A stretch of 35,616 bases of DNA from an uncultured Oscillospiraceae bacterium (GTDB taxonomy: Bacteria > Bacillota > Clostridia > Oscillospirales > Oscillospiraceae): the NCBI GenBank assembly GCA_944385545.1, contig CALWXQ010000015.1:1-35616 (forward strand), written 5' to 3'. Position numbers and translations under genes: made by a program. The notes beneath the pieces are model-generated. The model saw nothing but the letters and a program-made list of their open reading frames with translations, was not told the origin of the DNA and did no database searches. Positions 7,147 to 14,006 of this stretch are shown in pieces. Position 1 is the stretch's first letter; every line of letters starts with the position of its first letter.

Positions 7147-7842
7147 ATGTATTGTGCCAATTGCGGCGTAAAGCTGGGGGAGGCGGAACAGGTCTGCCCC
7201 CTGTGCGCCACGCCGGCGTTTCACCCTGCGATCCCCCGGCCCGCCGGGGAGAAACAATATCCCCGGGATGTGTACCCGCCACAGCCGGAGCGGCCCCTGG
7301 CGGCCCAGATCGTGTCCACAGCCCTGTTCCTGCTGCCGATGCTTATCACTCTGCTGTGCGACTGGCAGATCAGTGGCAGAGTCACCTGGTCGGGCTATGT
7401 GGTGGGGGCGTTGCTGGTGGTCTATCTGGGAATGGTGCTGCCGTTCTGGTTTTCCAAGCCTCAGCCTATGATTTTCCTGCCACTCTGGTTCGCGGGAGTG
7501 GCGGCGTATCTTTGCTACATTGCCGCCTCCACCGGAGGCGATTGGTTTGTGCCCTTTGCCCTGCCGCTGACGGGGGTTCTGGGGCTGCTGTTCACAGCGC
7601 TGGTAGCCCTGCTGCGCCGGTTCCCCAAGGGACGGCTCCTGATTTGCGGCGGCGCGTTCGCCATGCTGGGCGGATACCTGACACTGCTGGAATGGCTGAT
7701 CTGGGCCGTATTCCGCCATCACCGGTTCATTGGCTGGTCCTTCTACCCTCTGATCGCGCTGCTCCTGCTGGGAGGGACTGTAGCGGCTTTATCCCTGAAC
7801 CGGGAAACCCGGGAAGCTATGGAGCGCAAGTTCTTTTTATAA
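7147..7842 (+). CDS. zinc-ribbon membrane protein (DUF6320-like)
   Basis: A 231-residue protein. Its N-terminus is a zinc ribbon with Cys3, Cys6, Cys17 and Cys20 (CANC and CPLC). A proline-rich linker follows, then about six hydrophobic helices from residue 57 onward (for example VSTALFLLPMLITLLC and FALPLTGVLGLLFTALVALL). It resembles DUF6320 proteins that sit beside acyltransferase-like genes in Clostridia. A ribosome binding site, AAGGAGG, overlaps the upstream stop codon, so the pair is translationally close. Function is unknown; it may anchor or partner the acyltransferase-like protein. Confidence 0.75.
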   Translation: MYCANCGVKLGEAEQVCPLCATPAFHPAIPRPAGEKQYPRDVYPPQPERPLAAQIVSTALFLLPMLITLLCDWQISGRVTWSGYVVGALLVVYLGMVLPFWFSKPQPMIFLPLWFAGVAAYLCYIAASTGGDWFVPFALPLTGVLGLLFTALVALLRRFPKGRLLICGGAFAMLGGYLTLLEWLIWAVFRHHRFIGWSFYPLIALLLLGGTVAALSLNRETREAMERKFFL

Positions 7843-7864
7843 CCCGGAAAAATGCTTTCCGATC

Positions 7865-7904
7865 AAAATCGCAGCCCACGCCAATGGCGAGGCTGCGATT
7901 TTTC
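7865..7904 (+). terminator. terminator after the zinc-ribbon gene
   Basis: AAAATCGCAGCC (7865-7876) pairs with GGCTGCGATTTT (7891-7902), followed by more T. It also faces the decayed minus-strand SLOG gene. Confidence 0.82.
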
Positions 7905-7933
7905 TGCATGGTGGAGACAGGGAGGACAGTGAT

Positions 7934-8536
7934 TCATCTGCTTGGCTGGTTTGGATACAGAAGGATTGTTTTCTTTTTCTTCTTGGCATACTGGAGGGTT
8001 TTTGCCGCGCCTCCCCACCCGTGTGTCACATAGGCAACAACCACATCGGCTACATCGGCCATCCACTGGTTTCGTTTAACAATAGCGTACCTGGGCGGTA
8101 CGGTTTCCAGGGGAGGATAGGCAGTAGAATCAAAAAAATCGGTGTTTATAGGGCGATTCAGATAGGCCAATACCAGGATCCGTTGGATTTGCGGATAAGA
8201 TTTTTTCAGCTTTGTTAAGGAACCTCTGAATAAATCGTCTTCGGCTGAATGCCGGATCTTTTGCCCCATCCGTACAGTTCAAAAAGTGGGAAATACATAC
8301 AGTATTCCTCCACTTTTTGAACTTTCGGCTGTGCCAAAATCTCTCGACATCAGCTCTTGTCGATTTAGTCAGAGGTTCCTTAAAACAGAAGCGGCGATGC
8401 TGTCAAATTCTCCATAACTGCCAAGATAAAAATGTGTGGCACCCTGTGCGATCAGGGCGTTGTTTACTGCCCACAGCCATGCCGCCGCCGCATCCGGATC
8501 ATCCACTTGTGCGTGTCCGCAAAATGTTACGTTCAT
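7934..8536 (-). pseudogene. SLOG-family (DUF1273/YoqJ-like) gene split by a repeat element
   Basis: The 5' part starts at ATG 8536 (GAGGT upstream) and encodes about 52 residues, MNVTFCGH through SIAASVL. It then enters the repeat at 8379 and stops in the terminal repeat (CTC TGA). The 3' part resumes at 8217 with TKLKKSYPQIQ and ends at 7934. Removing 8219-8379 plus one TTAA copy gives an unbroken frame of 145 codons (SVL-TKLKK). The rebuilt protein has GSYGEFDSIA, the YPPLE segment, RNQWMADVADVVVAYV and GGAAKTLQYA, as in SLOG/DUF1273 Rossmann-like proteins that bind nucleotide-derived ligands. These genes are common in phages and mobile regions. Each half also reads a few codons of repeat sequence. 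Confidence 0.85.
8219..8379 (+). repeat. MITE-like palindromic element, copy 4 (161 bp), inserted in a gene
   Basis: It begins GGAACCTCTGA and ends TCAGAGGTTCC, a perfect 11-bp terminal inverted repeat. TTAA flanks both sides (8215-8218 and 8380-8383). The centre forms a long hairpin, with GTTCAAAAAGTGG paired to CCACTTTTTGAAC. The host gene reading frame is restored exactly when the element and one TTAA are removed, which fixes the element ends. Confidence 0.93.
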
Positions 8537-8581
8537 AAGTACCTCGCTTCCTGAATGGTTTGGATTTGAATGGAGATACTT

Positions 8582-8614
8582 ACAATATAGCATATTGTGG
8601 AAATACCCACAATA
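8582..8614. promoter_or_regulatory. overlapping palindromic operator sites
   Basis: TATTGTGG, 6 nt, CCACAATA at 8593-8614 is a perfect 8+8 palindrome. ACAATAT, 3 nt, ATATTGT at 8582-8598 is a second one that overlaps it. They cover the SLOG promoter and lie upstream of the TATAAT box (8635-8640) in front of the HTH gene. The small HTH protein is the obvious candidate binder, but this is inference. Confidence 0.5.
8584..8612 (-). promoter_or_regulatory. promoter of the SLOG pseudogene
   Basis: On the minus strand TTGTGG (8612-8607), 17 bp, TATATT (8589-8584). The palindromes at 8582-8614 overlap both boxes. Confidence 0.6.
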
Positions 8615-8678
8615 CCGAAATTAAGAAACCACTCTATAATTTATAGAAAGCAGAGACTTTTGCAGGTGGTGGTTATGG

Positions 8679-8873
8679 ATGATCGATTACAGTCCGCTTT
8701 GGGAGACGATGCGGGAACGGGGGATCACCCAGTATTATCTTTTACAACATGGATTGGATAATAAGACCCTGGATTCTTTGAAGAAAAACAAGAATATCAC
8801 GCTGCTTACCTTGGAAAAACTGTGTGACCTCATTGGCTGCACGCCCAATGATATTGTCAAATTTCAAAAATAG
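8679..8873 (+). CDS. small XRE/Cro-type HTH regulator
   Basis: A 64-residue protein that is nearly all helix-turn-helix: MRERGITQYYLLQHGLDNKT, then LDSLKKNKNITLLTLEKLCDL, then IGCTPNDIVKF. The IGCTPNDIV ending is typical of the short YozG-like Cro/C1 regulators. AGGTGG lies about 9 nt upstream of ATG 8679, and a TATAAT box is at 8635-8640, but I see no good -35 box. It is divergent from the broken SLOG gene and shares the palindromic intergenic region, which fits autoregulation. It is followed by its own terminator. Confidence 0.85.
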   Translation: MIDYSPLWETMRERGITQYYLLQHGLDNKTLDSLKKNKNITLLTLEKLCDLIGCTPNDIVKFQK

Positions 8874-8917
8874 GCTGCTGAGAAATTCGATGTTCTCGGT
8901 AGCCTGTTTTCTTTTTG
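8872..8917 (+). terminator. terminator of the HTH gene
   Basis: A 13-bp stem with two G-U pairs (8872-8884 and 8893-8905), followed by GTTTTCTTTTT. It starts within the stop codon of the HTH gene. Confidence 0.8.
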
Positions 8918-9193
8918 AGGAACCTGTTTACAGAAAAGCTTCTCCCTGATTGGGGTCTTCCGTTGGCTTAGGGAACCGACTTTGATGGAAAAAGCCTTAG
9001 CCAGTTTTTCCGGATATTGATTTGGACTGGGACTGATGGGAGGTGCTATGTCAAAACTTCTTACCCCTGACAAAATCAAAGCAGTCAAAGCCATCCTTTT
9101 GCAACCAAGGACGGCTTAGCGTGTACCAACTTGTGTGCCGGGAGATAAAAGGCTACTAACACGTTACGAACAAATCGAATAATCCAATAAAAG
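8918..9193. other. gene-poor stretch with a possible gene remnant
   Basis: No intact gene is visible. A GGGAGGTG ribosome binding site precedes a 23-codon frame at 9048-9119 plus (MSKLLTPDKIKAVKAILLQ then PRTA) that looks like the start of a lost gene. The stretch abuts the 3' end of tRNA-Val, a common integration site, so it may be the scar of a decayed mobile element. I see no direct repeat of the tRNA end to prove it. Confidence 0.35.
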
Positions 9194-9230
9194 AAAACCC
9201 CTTAGAACCGTTGCGGCTCTAAGGGGTTTT
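9194..9230 (-). terminator. terminator of tRNA-Val
   Basis: A perfect 13-bp inverted repeat (9194-9206 and 9218-9230) with T-rich sequence on the minus side (TTTTCTTTTATT). It begins right at the encoded CCA end of the tRNA. Confidence 0.87.
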
Positions 9231-9307
9231 TGGTGGACGATATAGGACTCGAACCTATGACCTTCCGCACGTCAAGCGGATGCTCTAGCCAGCTGAGCTA
9301 ATCGTCC
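9231..9307 (-). tRNA. tRNA-Val (anticodon GAC)
   Basis: The minus strand gives a 7-bp acceptor stem GGACGAT/ATCGTCC, a D-arm TAGCTCAGCTGG, anticodon loop TTGACGT (anticodon GAC) within stem TCCGC/GCGGA, a T-loop GGTTCGAGTCC, and discriminator A followed by an encoded CCA. It is 77 nt long including CCA. It reads GUC/GUU valine codons. Confidence 0.95.
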
Positions 9308-9333
9308 GCATATTGTGGGCTGACGACTTAGTT

Positions 9334-9362
9334 AGTATACATGGCGGAGGGTATTTTGTCAA
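9334..9362 (-). promoter_or_regulatory. promoter of tRNA-Val
   Basis: On the minus strand TTGACA (9362-9357), 17 bp, TATACT (9339-9334), starting transcription about 20 nt before the tRNA. Confidence 0.86.
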
Positions 9363-9388
9363 GCCTTTTTTGAAAAAATCTGGATTTT

Positions 9389-9745
9389 CTATCCGGAGAC
9401 GCCGTCGATCTGCCCTTGATCGGAAAATTGGATGGTCAGCCGGTTGGGCAGACAGACGATCTGCATGCCGCCGCTGCAATAGCCCCTGGCCATGCAGTAG
9501 CCGTCAGGGCAGTTTGCCTGGGTTACGGCGATGCTGCCGTCCCGGACGGTGATCACGTTGTGGCCGCCTTGGGGGGTATCCACGGTGTATTCCTGATCCA
9601 CGGCCAGATCCAGCACAGCGATCACCCGGCCGTGGCTGGTGATCCTGGCGTAGGCTGCCTGGCTCTGGCGGAGCGAAAGCAGGCTCCCTGCCAGAGAAAG
9701 AATAAGCAGGGCGCTGAGGAGCAGGATCCAGGTGCGTGTTTTCAT
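9389..9745 (-). CDS. NusG domain II-containing protein
   Basis: A 118-residue membrane-anchored protein. One N-terminal helix (WILLLSALLILSLAGSLLSL) is followed by a beta-rich NusG-II domain with the family signature CPDGYCMARGYC ... IVCLPNRLTIQF. Its job is unknown; in Clostridia such genes lie beside apbE and redox membrane complexes. ATG 9745 has GAGGTGAT upstream and overlaps the apbE stop in ATGA, so the two are translationally coupled. Confidence 0.87.
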   Translation of the reverse strand: MKTRTWILLLSALLILSLAGSLLSLRQSQAAYARITSHGRVIAVLDLAVDQEYTVDTPQGGHNVITVRDGSIAVTQANCPDGYCMARGYCSGGMQIVCLPNRLTIQFSDQGQIDGVSG

Positions 9746-10662
9746 CGGTATATCACCTCGTAGCCGCATCCGGTGAGGGTCAGACCCTGGGTGGCCAGGA
9801 TGGTTCCGTCCCGGGTCACAAAGACGGCCTCAAAATCATCGCTCTCCCGCCAGAAGGCGATGCCCTCCTCCAAGCCCATGACAAACAGGGCGGTGGACAG
9901 GCAGTCGGCGGTGAGCCCGTCCCGGCAGACGATGGTCACGCTGCGCAGCCCGGAATCTGCTGGGTATCCGGTTTCGGGATCCAGGATGTGATGGTAGCGG
10001 CGGCCGTCCTGCTCGAAGTATTTCTGATAGTCCCCGGAGGTGACCACGGCCATGGTGCCGCAGACGGACAGAATCCCCAGATTGCCGCCTCCGTCGGGAC
10101 TCTGAATGGCGATCTGCCAGGGACTGCCGTCGGCCTTTTCTCCGAAGGTTTGCACGTTTCCTCCCAAGTTCAGGATGCCTCGCTGGATCCTTTGATCTTC
10201 CAGGAGACGGCACAGGTAGCTTCCGGCATAGCCCTTCAGCGCGCCGCCCAGATCCCACTGGGGCTGGGACAGGGCCTGGCGGATTTGATGTTCGTCGGGG
10301 ATCCGGTAGCTGCCGTCATAGAATCCCCAGGCCTGGCTGAGTAGGCGGAGCTTGGGGTCAAAGGCGCCGCCGGTGCGCAGGGACAGGGCCTCCACCTGCT
10401 CCAGCAGATCGCTGTGAGGGGCGGGGATGGACAACGATTCTCCCGCGTTGATCCGGCTGAGCAGGGAGTCCTCCCGGGTGACGGAGAAGGTTTGCTCCAG
10501 ATCATTGACCGCGTCGGCGCATATCTGGACGGTCTCCTGGGCGTCGGCGCCCCACAGGGAGAAGGTCATCACCGTATTCATGGCAAAGTGGGTCTTTTCC
10601 GCTTCCCGGCTGCACCCGCATAAGCTCAGAACAAAAAGGATCAGGAACAAAACGCGTTTCAT
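9742..10662 (-). CDS. apbE: FAD:protein FMN transferase (ApbE), lipoprotein
   Basis: A 306-residue enzyme that uses FAD to attach FMN covalently to Ser/Thr of extracytoplasmic flavoproteins (NqrB/C, RnfG/D, FMN-binding domains). It has a lipoprotein signal ending LSLCGC (Cys17), FAMNTVMTFSLWG, GGALKGYAGSYL, LNLGGNVQTFGE, HHILDPETGYPADSG and the late DCLSTALFVMG, all typical of ApbE. ATG 10662 was chosen for its GAGGTG site and its place at the signal peptide. No target flavoprotein lies in the window. It is coupled by ATGA overlap to the NusG-II gene. Confidence 0.93.
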   Translation of the reverse strand: MKRVLFLILFVLSLCGCSREAEKTHFAMNTVMTFSLWGADAQETVQICADAVNDLEQTFSVTREDSLLSRINAGESLSIPAPHSDLLEQVEALSLRTGGAFDPKLRLLSQAWGFYDGSYRIPDEHQIRQALSQPQWDLGGALKGYAGSYLCRLLEDQRIQRGILNLGGNVQTFGEKADGSPWQIAIQSPDGGGNLGILSVCGTMAVVTSGDYQKYFEQDGRRYHHILDPETGYPADSGLRSVTIVCRDGLTADCLSTALFVMGLEEGIAFWRESDDFEAVFVTRDGTILATQGLTLTGCGYEVIYR

Positions 10663-10782
10663 GCTGGCACCTCGGTATGGATGAAAGATCAGACGGATCC
10701 GGCCGCCGCTCCGCCGCGGAGGATTTCGTCGGGGTTCCTTGAAAGACAGTATACCAAGCTTTCCCGCAAAAGGCAAGAGAAA

Positions 10783-10814
10783 GGAAAACGCCCCGGCCGT
10801 GGAAAGCCGGGGCG
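10783..10814 (-). terminator. terminator of ygjV
   Basis: CGCCCCGGC pairs with GCCGGGGCG (10789-10797 and 10806-10814), followed on the minus strand by TTTTCC and more pyrimidines. Confidence 0.7.
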
Positions 10815-10827
10815 CGGAAGCGCCGCC

Positions 10828-11373
10828 TCAGGCGTTCTCCGCCGGTTTCCGGCGAAAGGCCCGTTTTCCCAAGGGAAGCCGCCAGCCCAGAATCCGGAAA
10901 ATGCCCGCCAGAGTGGATAGGATAGTCAGCACGTCAAAGGCGGCGGCCACATAATTGCCGTAGGCGCAATCGTAGACCAGCCACATGACCATGGTGAAGA
11001 TAATAATGGCCTTCAGCCGCGCCTCGCTTTGGATGTCCAGGAACCAGGTGAAGATACCGGCCGCCAGGAGAGGGAGCCACTGCAAGGGACTTTTGGTCAA
11101 CAGATCCAGGGACAGCAGGACCTGAAGGGCGATGAAGCCCAGCTTCAGAGAAAGGCTGACCTTCCATTTGCAGAAGGCAACGTTCCGGGCAATGCTGACC
11201 AAATTGCAGATACACCCGGAGTATGCCCCCAGTGCAAAATTTCCTAGGCCCATCAGGGCAAATTGCAGGCACTGCAGCGTCAGGATTCGCCTACGCGTTT
11301 GCAGAAGGCCTACCCAGACCATCAGTAGGCACCCGGCCAGGGAAAACAGATTGCCAAGGATCGCTAAATTCAT
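10828..11373 (-). CDS. YgjV-family inner membrane protein
   Basis: A 181-residue integral membrane protein with about six helices, matching the YgjV (Imp-YgjV) family: LFSLAGCLLMVWVGLLQTRR, LQFALMGLGNFALGAYSG, the short basic loop ARNVAFCKWK, and late hydrophobic segments ending FDVLTILSTLAGIFRI. Its function is unknown. The start at 11373 (MNLAILGN) has AGGA and GAGGTG sites upstream. A longer in-frame start at 11433 (MDMLSDAERVRYFYEV) has no clear ribosome binding site but may be real. The promoter at 11541-11513 leaves a long, structured leader. Confidence 0.78.
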   Translation of the reverse strand: MNLAILGNLFSLAGCLLMVWVGLLQTRRRILTLQCLQFALMGLGNFALGAYSGCICNLVSIARNVAFCKWKVSLSLKLGFIALQVLLSLDLLTKSPLQWLPLLAAGIFTWFLDIQSEARLKAIIIFTMVMWLVYDCAYGNYVAAAFDVLTILSTLAGIFRILGWRLPLGKRAFRRKPAENA

Positions 11374-11400
11374 AGGATTTCCTGTCACCTCATAAAAATA

Positions 11401-11505
11401 TCTGACGCGCTCCGCGTCAGACAGCATGTCCATAAAAACGGAACCGTCGTGTCTAACCGTTCCGGCTGTTTGTGGAGCGCCTGTCCCATCACAGGCGGAA
11501 ACCAC
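11401..11505 (-). promoter_or_regulatory. structured leader of ygjV
   Basis: In the transcript order three hairpins follow the promoter. The first has a GTGG/CCAC base around CGCCTGT/ACAGGCG (11505-11472). The second is CGGAAC/GTTCCG (11464-11439). The last is TCTGACGCG/CGCGTCAGA with a 3-nt loop (11421-11401) followed by ATATTTTTATG, resembling a terminator. If ygjV starts at 11433, the last hairpin would be coding. It matches no riboswitch class I know. Confidence 0.42.
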
Positions 11506-11512
11506 CGCGATG

Positions 11513-11541
11513 ATTATAGCAGACCGCCTCCGCACTGTCAA
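11513..11541 (-). promoter_or_regulatory. consensus promoter of ygjV
   Basis: On the minus strand TTGACA (11541-11536), 17 bp, TATAAT (11518-11513), a perfect match in both boxes. Confidence 0.88.
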
Positions 11542-11604
11542 GGCGGAACCGGAAGGATCGAGGATAATCCGGGGAAAAAGATGAGAAAAAGTTCAAAAAA
11601 CGCC

Positions 11605-11633
11605 TTGACAATTCATTTTAAGGATGCTAAAAT
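11605..11633 (+). promoter_or_regulatory. promoter of rplU-prp-rpmA
   Basis: TTGACA (11605-11610), 17 bp, TAAAAT (11628-11633). Confidence 0.87.
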
Positions 11634-11639
11634 AGATCA

Positions 11640-11715
11640 GCCGCATTGAAGGGGCTTTAAGTCGGCGCGCCTGCGCCGCGCCTTAAAAGCGAGACTACAC
11701 AAATAAAGTAGGTGA
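11640..11715 (+). promoter_or_regulatory. structured leader of rplU (probable L21 leader)
   Basis: The leader contains a stem CTTTAAG/CTTAAA enclosing GGCGCG/CGCGCC at about 11656-11690. Its place between the rplU promoter and start codon fits the L21 leader RNAs of Firmicutes, thought to let L21 control its own operon. The exact family match is not verified. Confidence 0.6.
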
Positions 11716-11720
11716 AACAA

Positions 11721-12032
11721 ATGAAAGCAGTTATCGTAACCGGTGGCAAGCAGTACACCGTTGCCGAGGGCGATGTTCTCTACATCGAGAAACTGAACGT
11801 GGAGGCTGAGGCCGCCGTGAAGTTCGATCAGGTGCTGGCTGTCCTGGACGGCGAGAACACCAAGATCGGCGCTCCCGTGGTGGATGGCGCTTGCGTGGAG
11901 GCCAAGGTGGTCAAGAACGGCAAGGGCAAGAAGCTGGACATCATCCGCTACAAGGCTAAGAAGAACGAGAAGCGCCACATCGGCCATCGTCAGCCCTACA
12001 CCAAGGTGGAGATCACCAAGATCGCTCTGTAA
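11721..12032 (+). CDS. rplU: ribosomal protein L21
   Basis: A 103-residue large-subunit protein (bL21) that binds 23S rRNA. It shows the family start MKAVIVTGGKQYTVAEGD, KFDQVLAVLDGENTKIGAPVV, and the late RHIGHRQPYTKVEI. ATG 11721 has a TAGGTG site 6 nt upstream; an in-frame ATG at 11712 has none. It is the first gene of the classical Firmicute rplU-prp-rpmA operon. Confidence 0.97.
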   Translation: MKAVIVTGGKQYTVAEGDVLYIEKLNVEAEAAVKFDQVLAVLDGENTKIGAPVVDGACVEAKVVKNGKGKKLDIIRYKAKKNEKRHIGHRQPYTKVEITKIAL

Positions 12033-12034
12033 TT

Positions 12035-12358
12035 ATGACGAGATGCGAATTTTTTACCGAGAATGACCGGATCACCGGCTTCTCTGTATCGGGTCACAGC
12101 GGCTATGCCGAGGCGGGCAGCGATATCGTCTGCGCCGCTGTCAGTGCCGCGGTTGCCATGGCCGAGGCCACCATCAATGATGTGTGCGGCGCCAAGGCCA
12201 AGGTTCGGGTCAAGGAAGACCAGGCTCGTGTCACCCTGACCCTTCCCGCTTCCTGCGACGAGGAGGAAAGCGTTCAGGCGGTGCTCGCCGGAATGATGCT
12301 CTACCTGTGCAGCCTGCGGGATGAATATCCGGATTATATCGAAGTTATGGAGGTGTAA
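12035..12358 (+). CDS. prp: ribosomal-processing cysteine protease Prp
   Basis: A 107-residue protease that trims the N-terminal extension of ribosomal protein L27, an essential step in Firmicutes. His21 in [10 protein letters not shown] and Cys33 in [10 protein letters not shown] match the His/Cys catalytic pair. It starts 2 nt after the rplU stop without a strong own ribosome binding site, so it relies on translational coupling. Its substrate gene rpmA follows 4 nt later and carries the matching cleavage motif. Confidence 0.95.
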   Translation: MTRCEFFTENDRITGFSVSGHSGYAEAGSDIVCAAVSAAVAMAEATINDVCGAKAKVRVKEDQARVTLTLPASCDEEESVQAVLAGMMLYLCSLRDEYPDYIEVMEV

Positions 12359-12362
12359 CATC

Positions 12363-12644
12363 ATGCTGAAGATTGGTATTCAGTTCTTCGCTCACCACAA
12401 GGGCGGCGGTTCTACCAAGAACGGTCGTGATTCCGAGTCCAAGCGGCTGGGCGTCAAGCGTGCAGACGGTCAGTTCGTTCTGGCCGGCAATATTCTGGTT
12501 CGCCAGAGAGGCACCCACATCCATCCCGGTGTCAACGTTGGTATCGGCAAGGATGACACCCTGTTCGCTCTGGTTGACGGTACCGTCAAGTTCGAGCGTA
12601 AGGGCAAGGATCGCCGTCAGTGCTCCGTTTACGCTGAGCAGTAA
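12363..12644 (+). CDS. rpmA: ribosomal protein L27 with Prp-cleaved extension
   Basis: A 93-residue bL27 protein placed at the peptidyl transferase centre. The N-terminus [16 protein letters not shown] has the hydrophobic extension with the IQFFA motif cut by Prp, exposing the residues that reach the tRNA ends. The body is standard: [32 protein letters not shown] and [21 protein letters not shown] overlaps the end of prp. A strong terminator follows. Confidence 0.97.
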   Translation: MLKIGIQFFAHHKGGGSTKNGRDSESKRLGVKRADGQFVLAGNILVRQRGTHIHPGVNVGIGKDDTLFALVDGTVKFERKGKDRRQCSVYAEQ

Positions 12645-12653
12645 TCAAGAAGC

Positions 12654-12686
12654 AAAAGCTGCCGCAGTCTGTGCGGCAGCTTTTTT
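12654..12686 (+). terminator. terminator of rplU-prp-rpmA
   Basis: A 13-bp stem (12654-12666 and 12672-12684) with AAAGCTGCCGCA/TGCGGCAGC arms and six T. obgE begins 46 nt later and may receive read-through, as in many Firmicutes. Confidence 0.88.
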
Positions 12687-12731
12687 CGTAGAATCATCGG
12701 GCGGAGCTGGATGGCTTCGAGGAGGCAGTGT

Positions 12732-14006
12732 ATGTTTGTAGATAAGGTTAGAATCACGGTGATTGGCGGTCGGGGCGGTGATGGCGCCGTGGCCTTCCAC
12801 CGGGAGAAATATGTGGCCTCCGGCGGCCCCGACGGGGGAGACGGCGGCCACGGCGGCAGTGTCATTCTCCGGGTCAATGACAATCTGTCCACCCTGCTGG
12901 ACTTCCGGTATAAGCGCAAGTACCAGGCCGGGGCCGGCGCCAACGGCATGGGTCGGAAAATGTCCGGTAAACGGGGGGAGCCTTTGATCGTGGAAGTGCC
13001 CCGGGGCACGGTGGTTCGGGACGCGGAAAGCGGCCGGATCATTGCCGACCTGTCCACCGGCGAGGACTTTGTCATCGCCAAGGGTGGCCGGGGCGGCTGG
13101 GGCAACGCCCATTACGCCACTCCCACCCGGCAGGTGCCCCGCTTTGCCAAATCCGGCCTGAAGGGCCAGGAGCGGGACGTGATCCTGGAGCTGAAGCTGC
13201 TGGCGGACGTGGGCCTGGTGGGCTTCCCCAATGTGGGAAAATCCACCCTGCTCTCGGTGACCTCCAACGCCCGGCCTAAGATCGCCAACTACCATTTTAC
13301 CACCCTGTTCCCCAACCTGGGGGTCATCTATGTGGACGAGGGCGTTTCCTTCGTCATGGCGGATATTCCCGGCATCATTGAAGGCGCCGCGGAGGGAGCG
13401 GGACTGGGTCATGATTTCCTGCGGCATATCGACCGGTGCCGTCTGCTGGTTCATGTGGTGGACGTGTCCGGCAGCGAGGGGCGGGATCCGGTGGAGGATT
13501 TCCATGCCATCTGCCGGGAGCTGAAGAACTACAGCCTGGATCTGAGCGACCGACCCATGATCGTGGCCGCCAACAAGACGGATCTGCTGCCCCCGGATTC
13601 GGACAACCTGGAGCGGCTTCGGGCCGCGGCAGAGGCGGCGGGCTGTCCTATGTACGAGATCAGCGCCGGTACCACCCAGGGCACCCGGAATCTGATGCGG
13701 GTGGTGGCGGAGCGTCTGCGAACCCTGCCCCCGGTGACCATTTACCAGCCGGACTATGTGGAAGTGGTGGAAGCGCCTAAGGATCCCAGCGCCTTTGAAG
13801 TAGAGCACTACGGCAATACCTGGCTGGTCACCGGCGCCTGGCTGGAGCGGCTGGTTCAGGACATCAATTTCGATGATTACGAGTCCCGGAATTATTTTGA
13901 TCTCCAGCTGAGAAAATGCGGCCTGTTCCAGCGCCTGGAGGACATGGGGATCCAGGATGGGGATACGGTAGACATTTACGACATCGAATTCGAGTATCAG
14001 CGCTGA
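12732..14006 (+). CDS. obgE: Obg family GTPase (ObgE/CgtA)
   Basis: A 424-residue GTPase of ribosome assembly and stress response. The glycine-rich Obg domain fills residues 1-155 (GGRGGDGAVAFHREK, GGDGGHGG). The GTPase domain has G1 GFPNVGKST at 164-172, G3 DIPG at 211-214 followed by GAAEGAGLGHDFLRH, and G4 NKTD at 281-284. A C-terminal OCT domain covers about 350-424. ATG 12732 follows AGGAGG by 6 nt. Its position after rpmA is the common bacterial order. Confidence 0.97.
   Translation: MFVDKVRITVIGGRGGDGAVAFHREKYVASGGPDGGDGGHGGSVILRVNDNLSTLLDFRYKRKYQAGAGANGMGRKMSGKRGEPLIVEVPRGTVVRDAESGRIIADLSTGEDFVIAKGGRGGWGNAHYATPTRQVPRFAKSGLKGQERDVILELKLLADVGLVGFPNVGKSTLLSVTSNARPKIANYHFTTLFPNLGVIYVDEGVSFVMADIPGIIEGAAEGAGLGHDFLRHIDRCRLLVHVVDVSGSEGRDPVEDFHAICRELKNYSLDLSDRPMIVAANKTDLLPPDSDNLERLRAAAEAAGCPMYEISAGTTQGTRNLMRVVAERLRTLPPVTIYQPDYVEVVEAPKDPSAFEVEHYGNTWLVTGAWLERLVQDINFDDYESRNYFDLQLRKCGLFQRLEDMGIQDGDTVDIYDIEFEYQR

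Noticed and set aside
8918-9000. GAGGAACCTGTTTACAG as another copy of the repeat element
   Set aside because: Only the first dozen bases resemble the terminal repeat; the following sequence and a right end are absent.
11401-11505. Known riboswitch class (fluoride, ZTP, guanidine) in the ygjV leader
   Set aside because: The hairpins are clear but none of the conserved core bases of these classes is present as I remember them.
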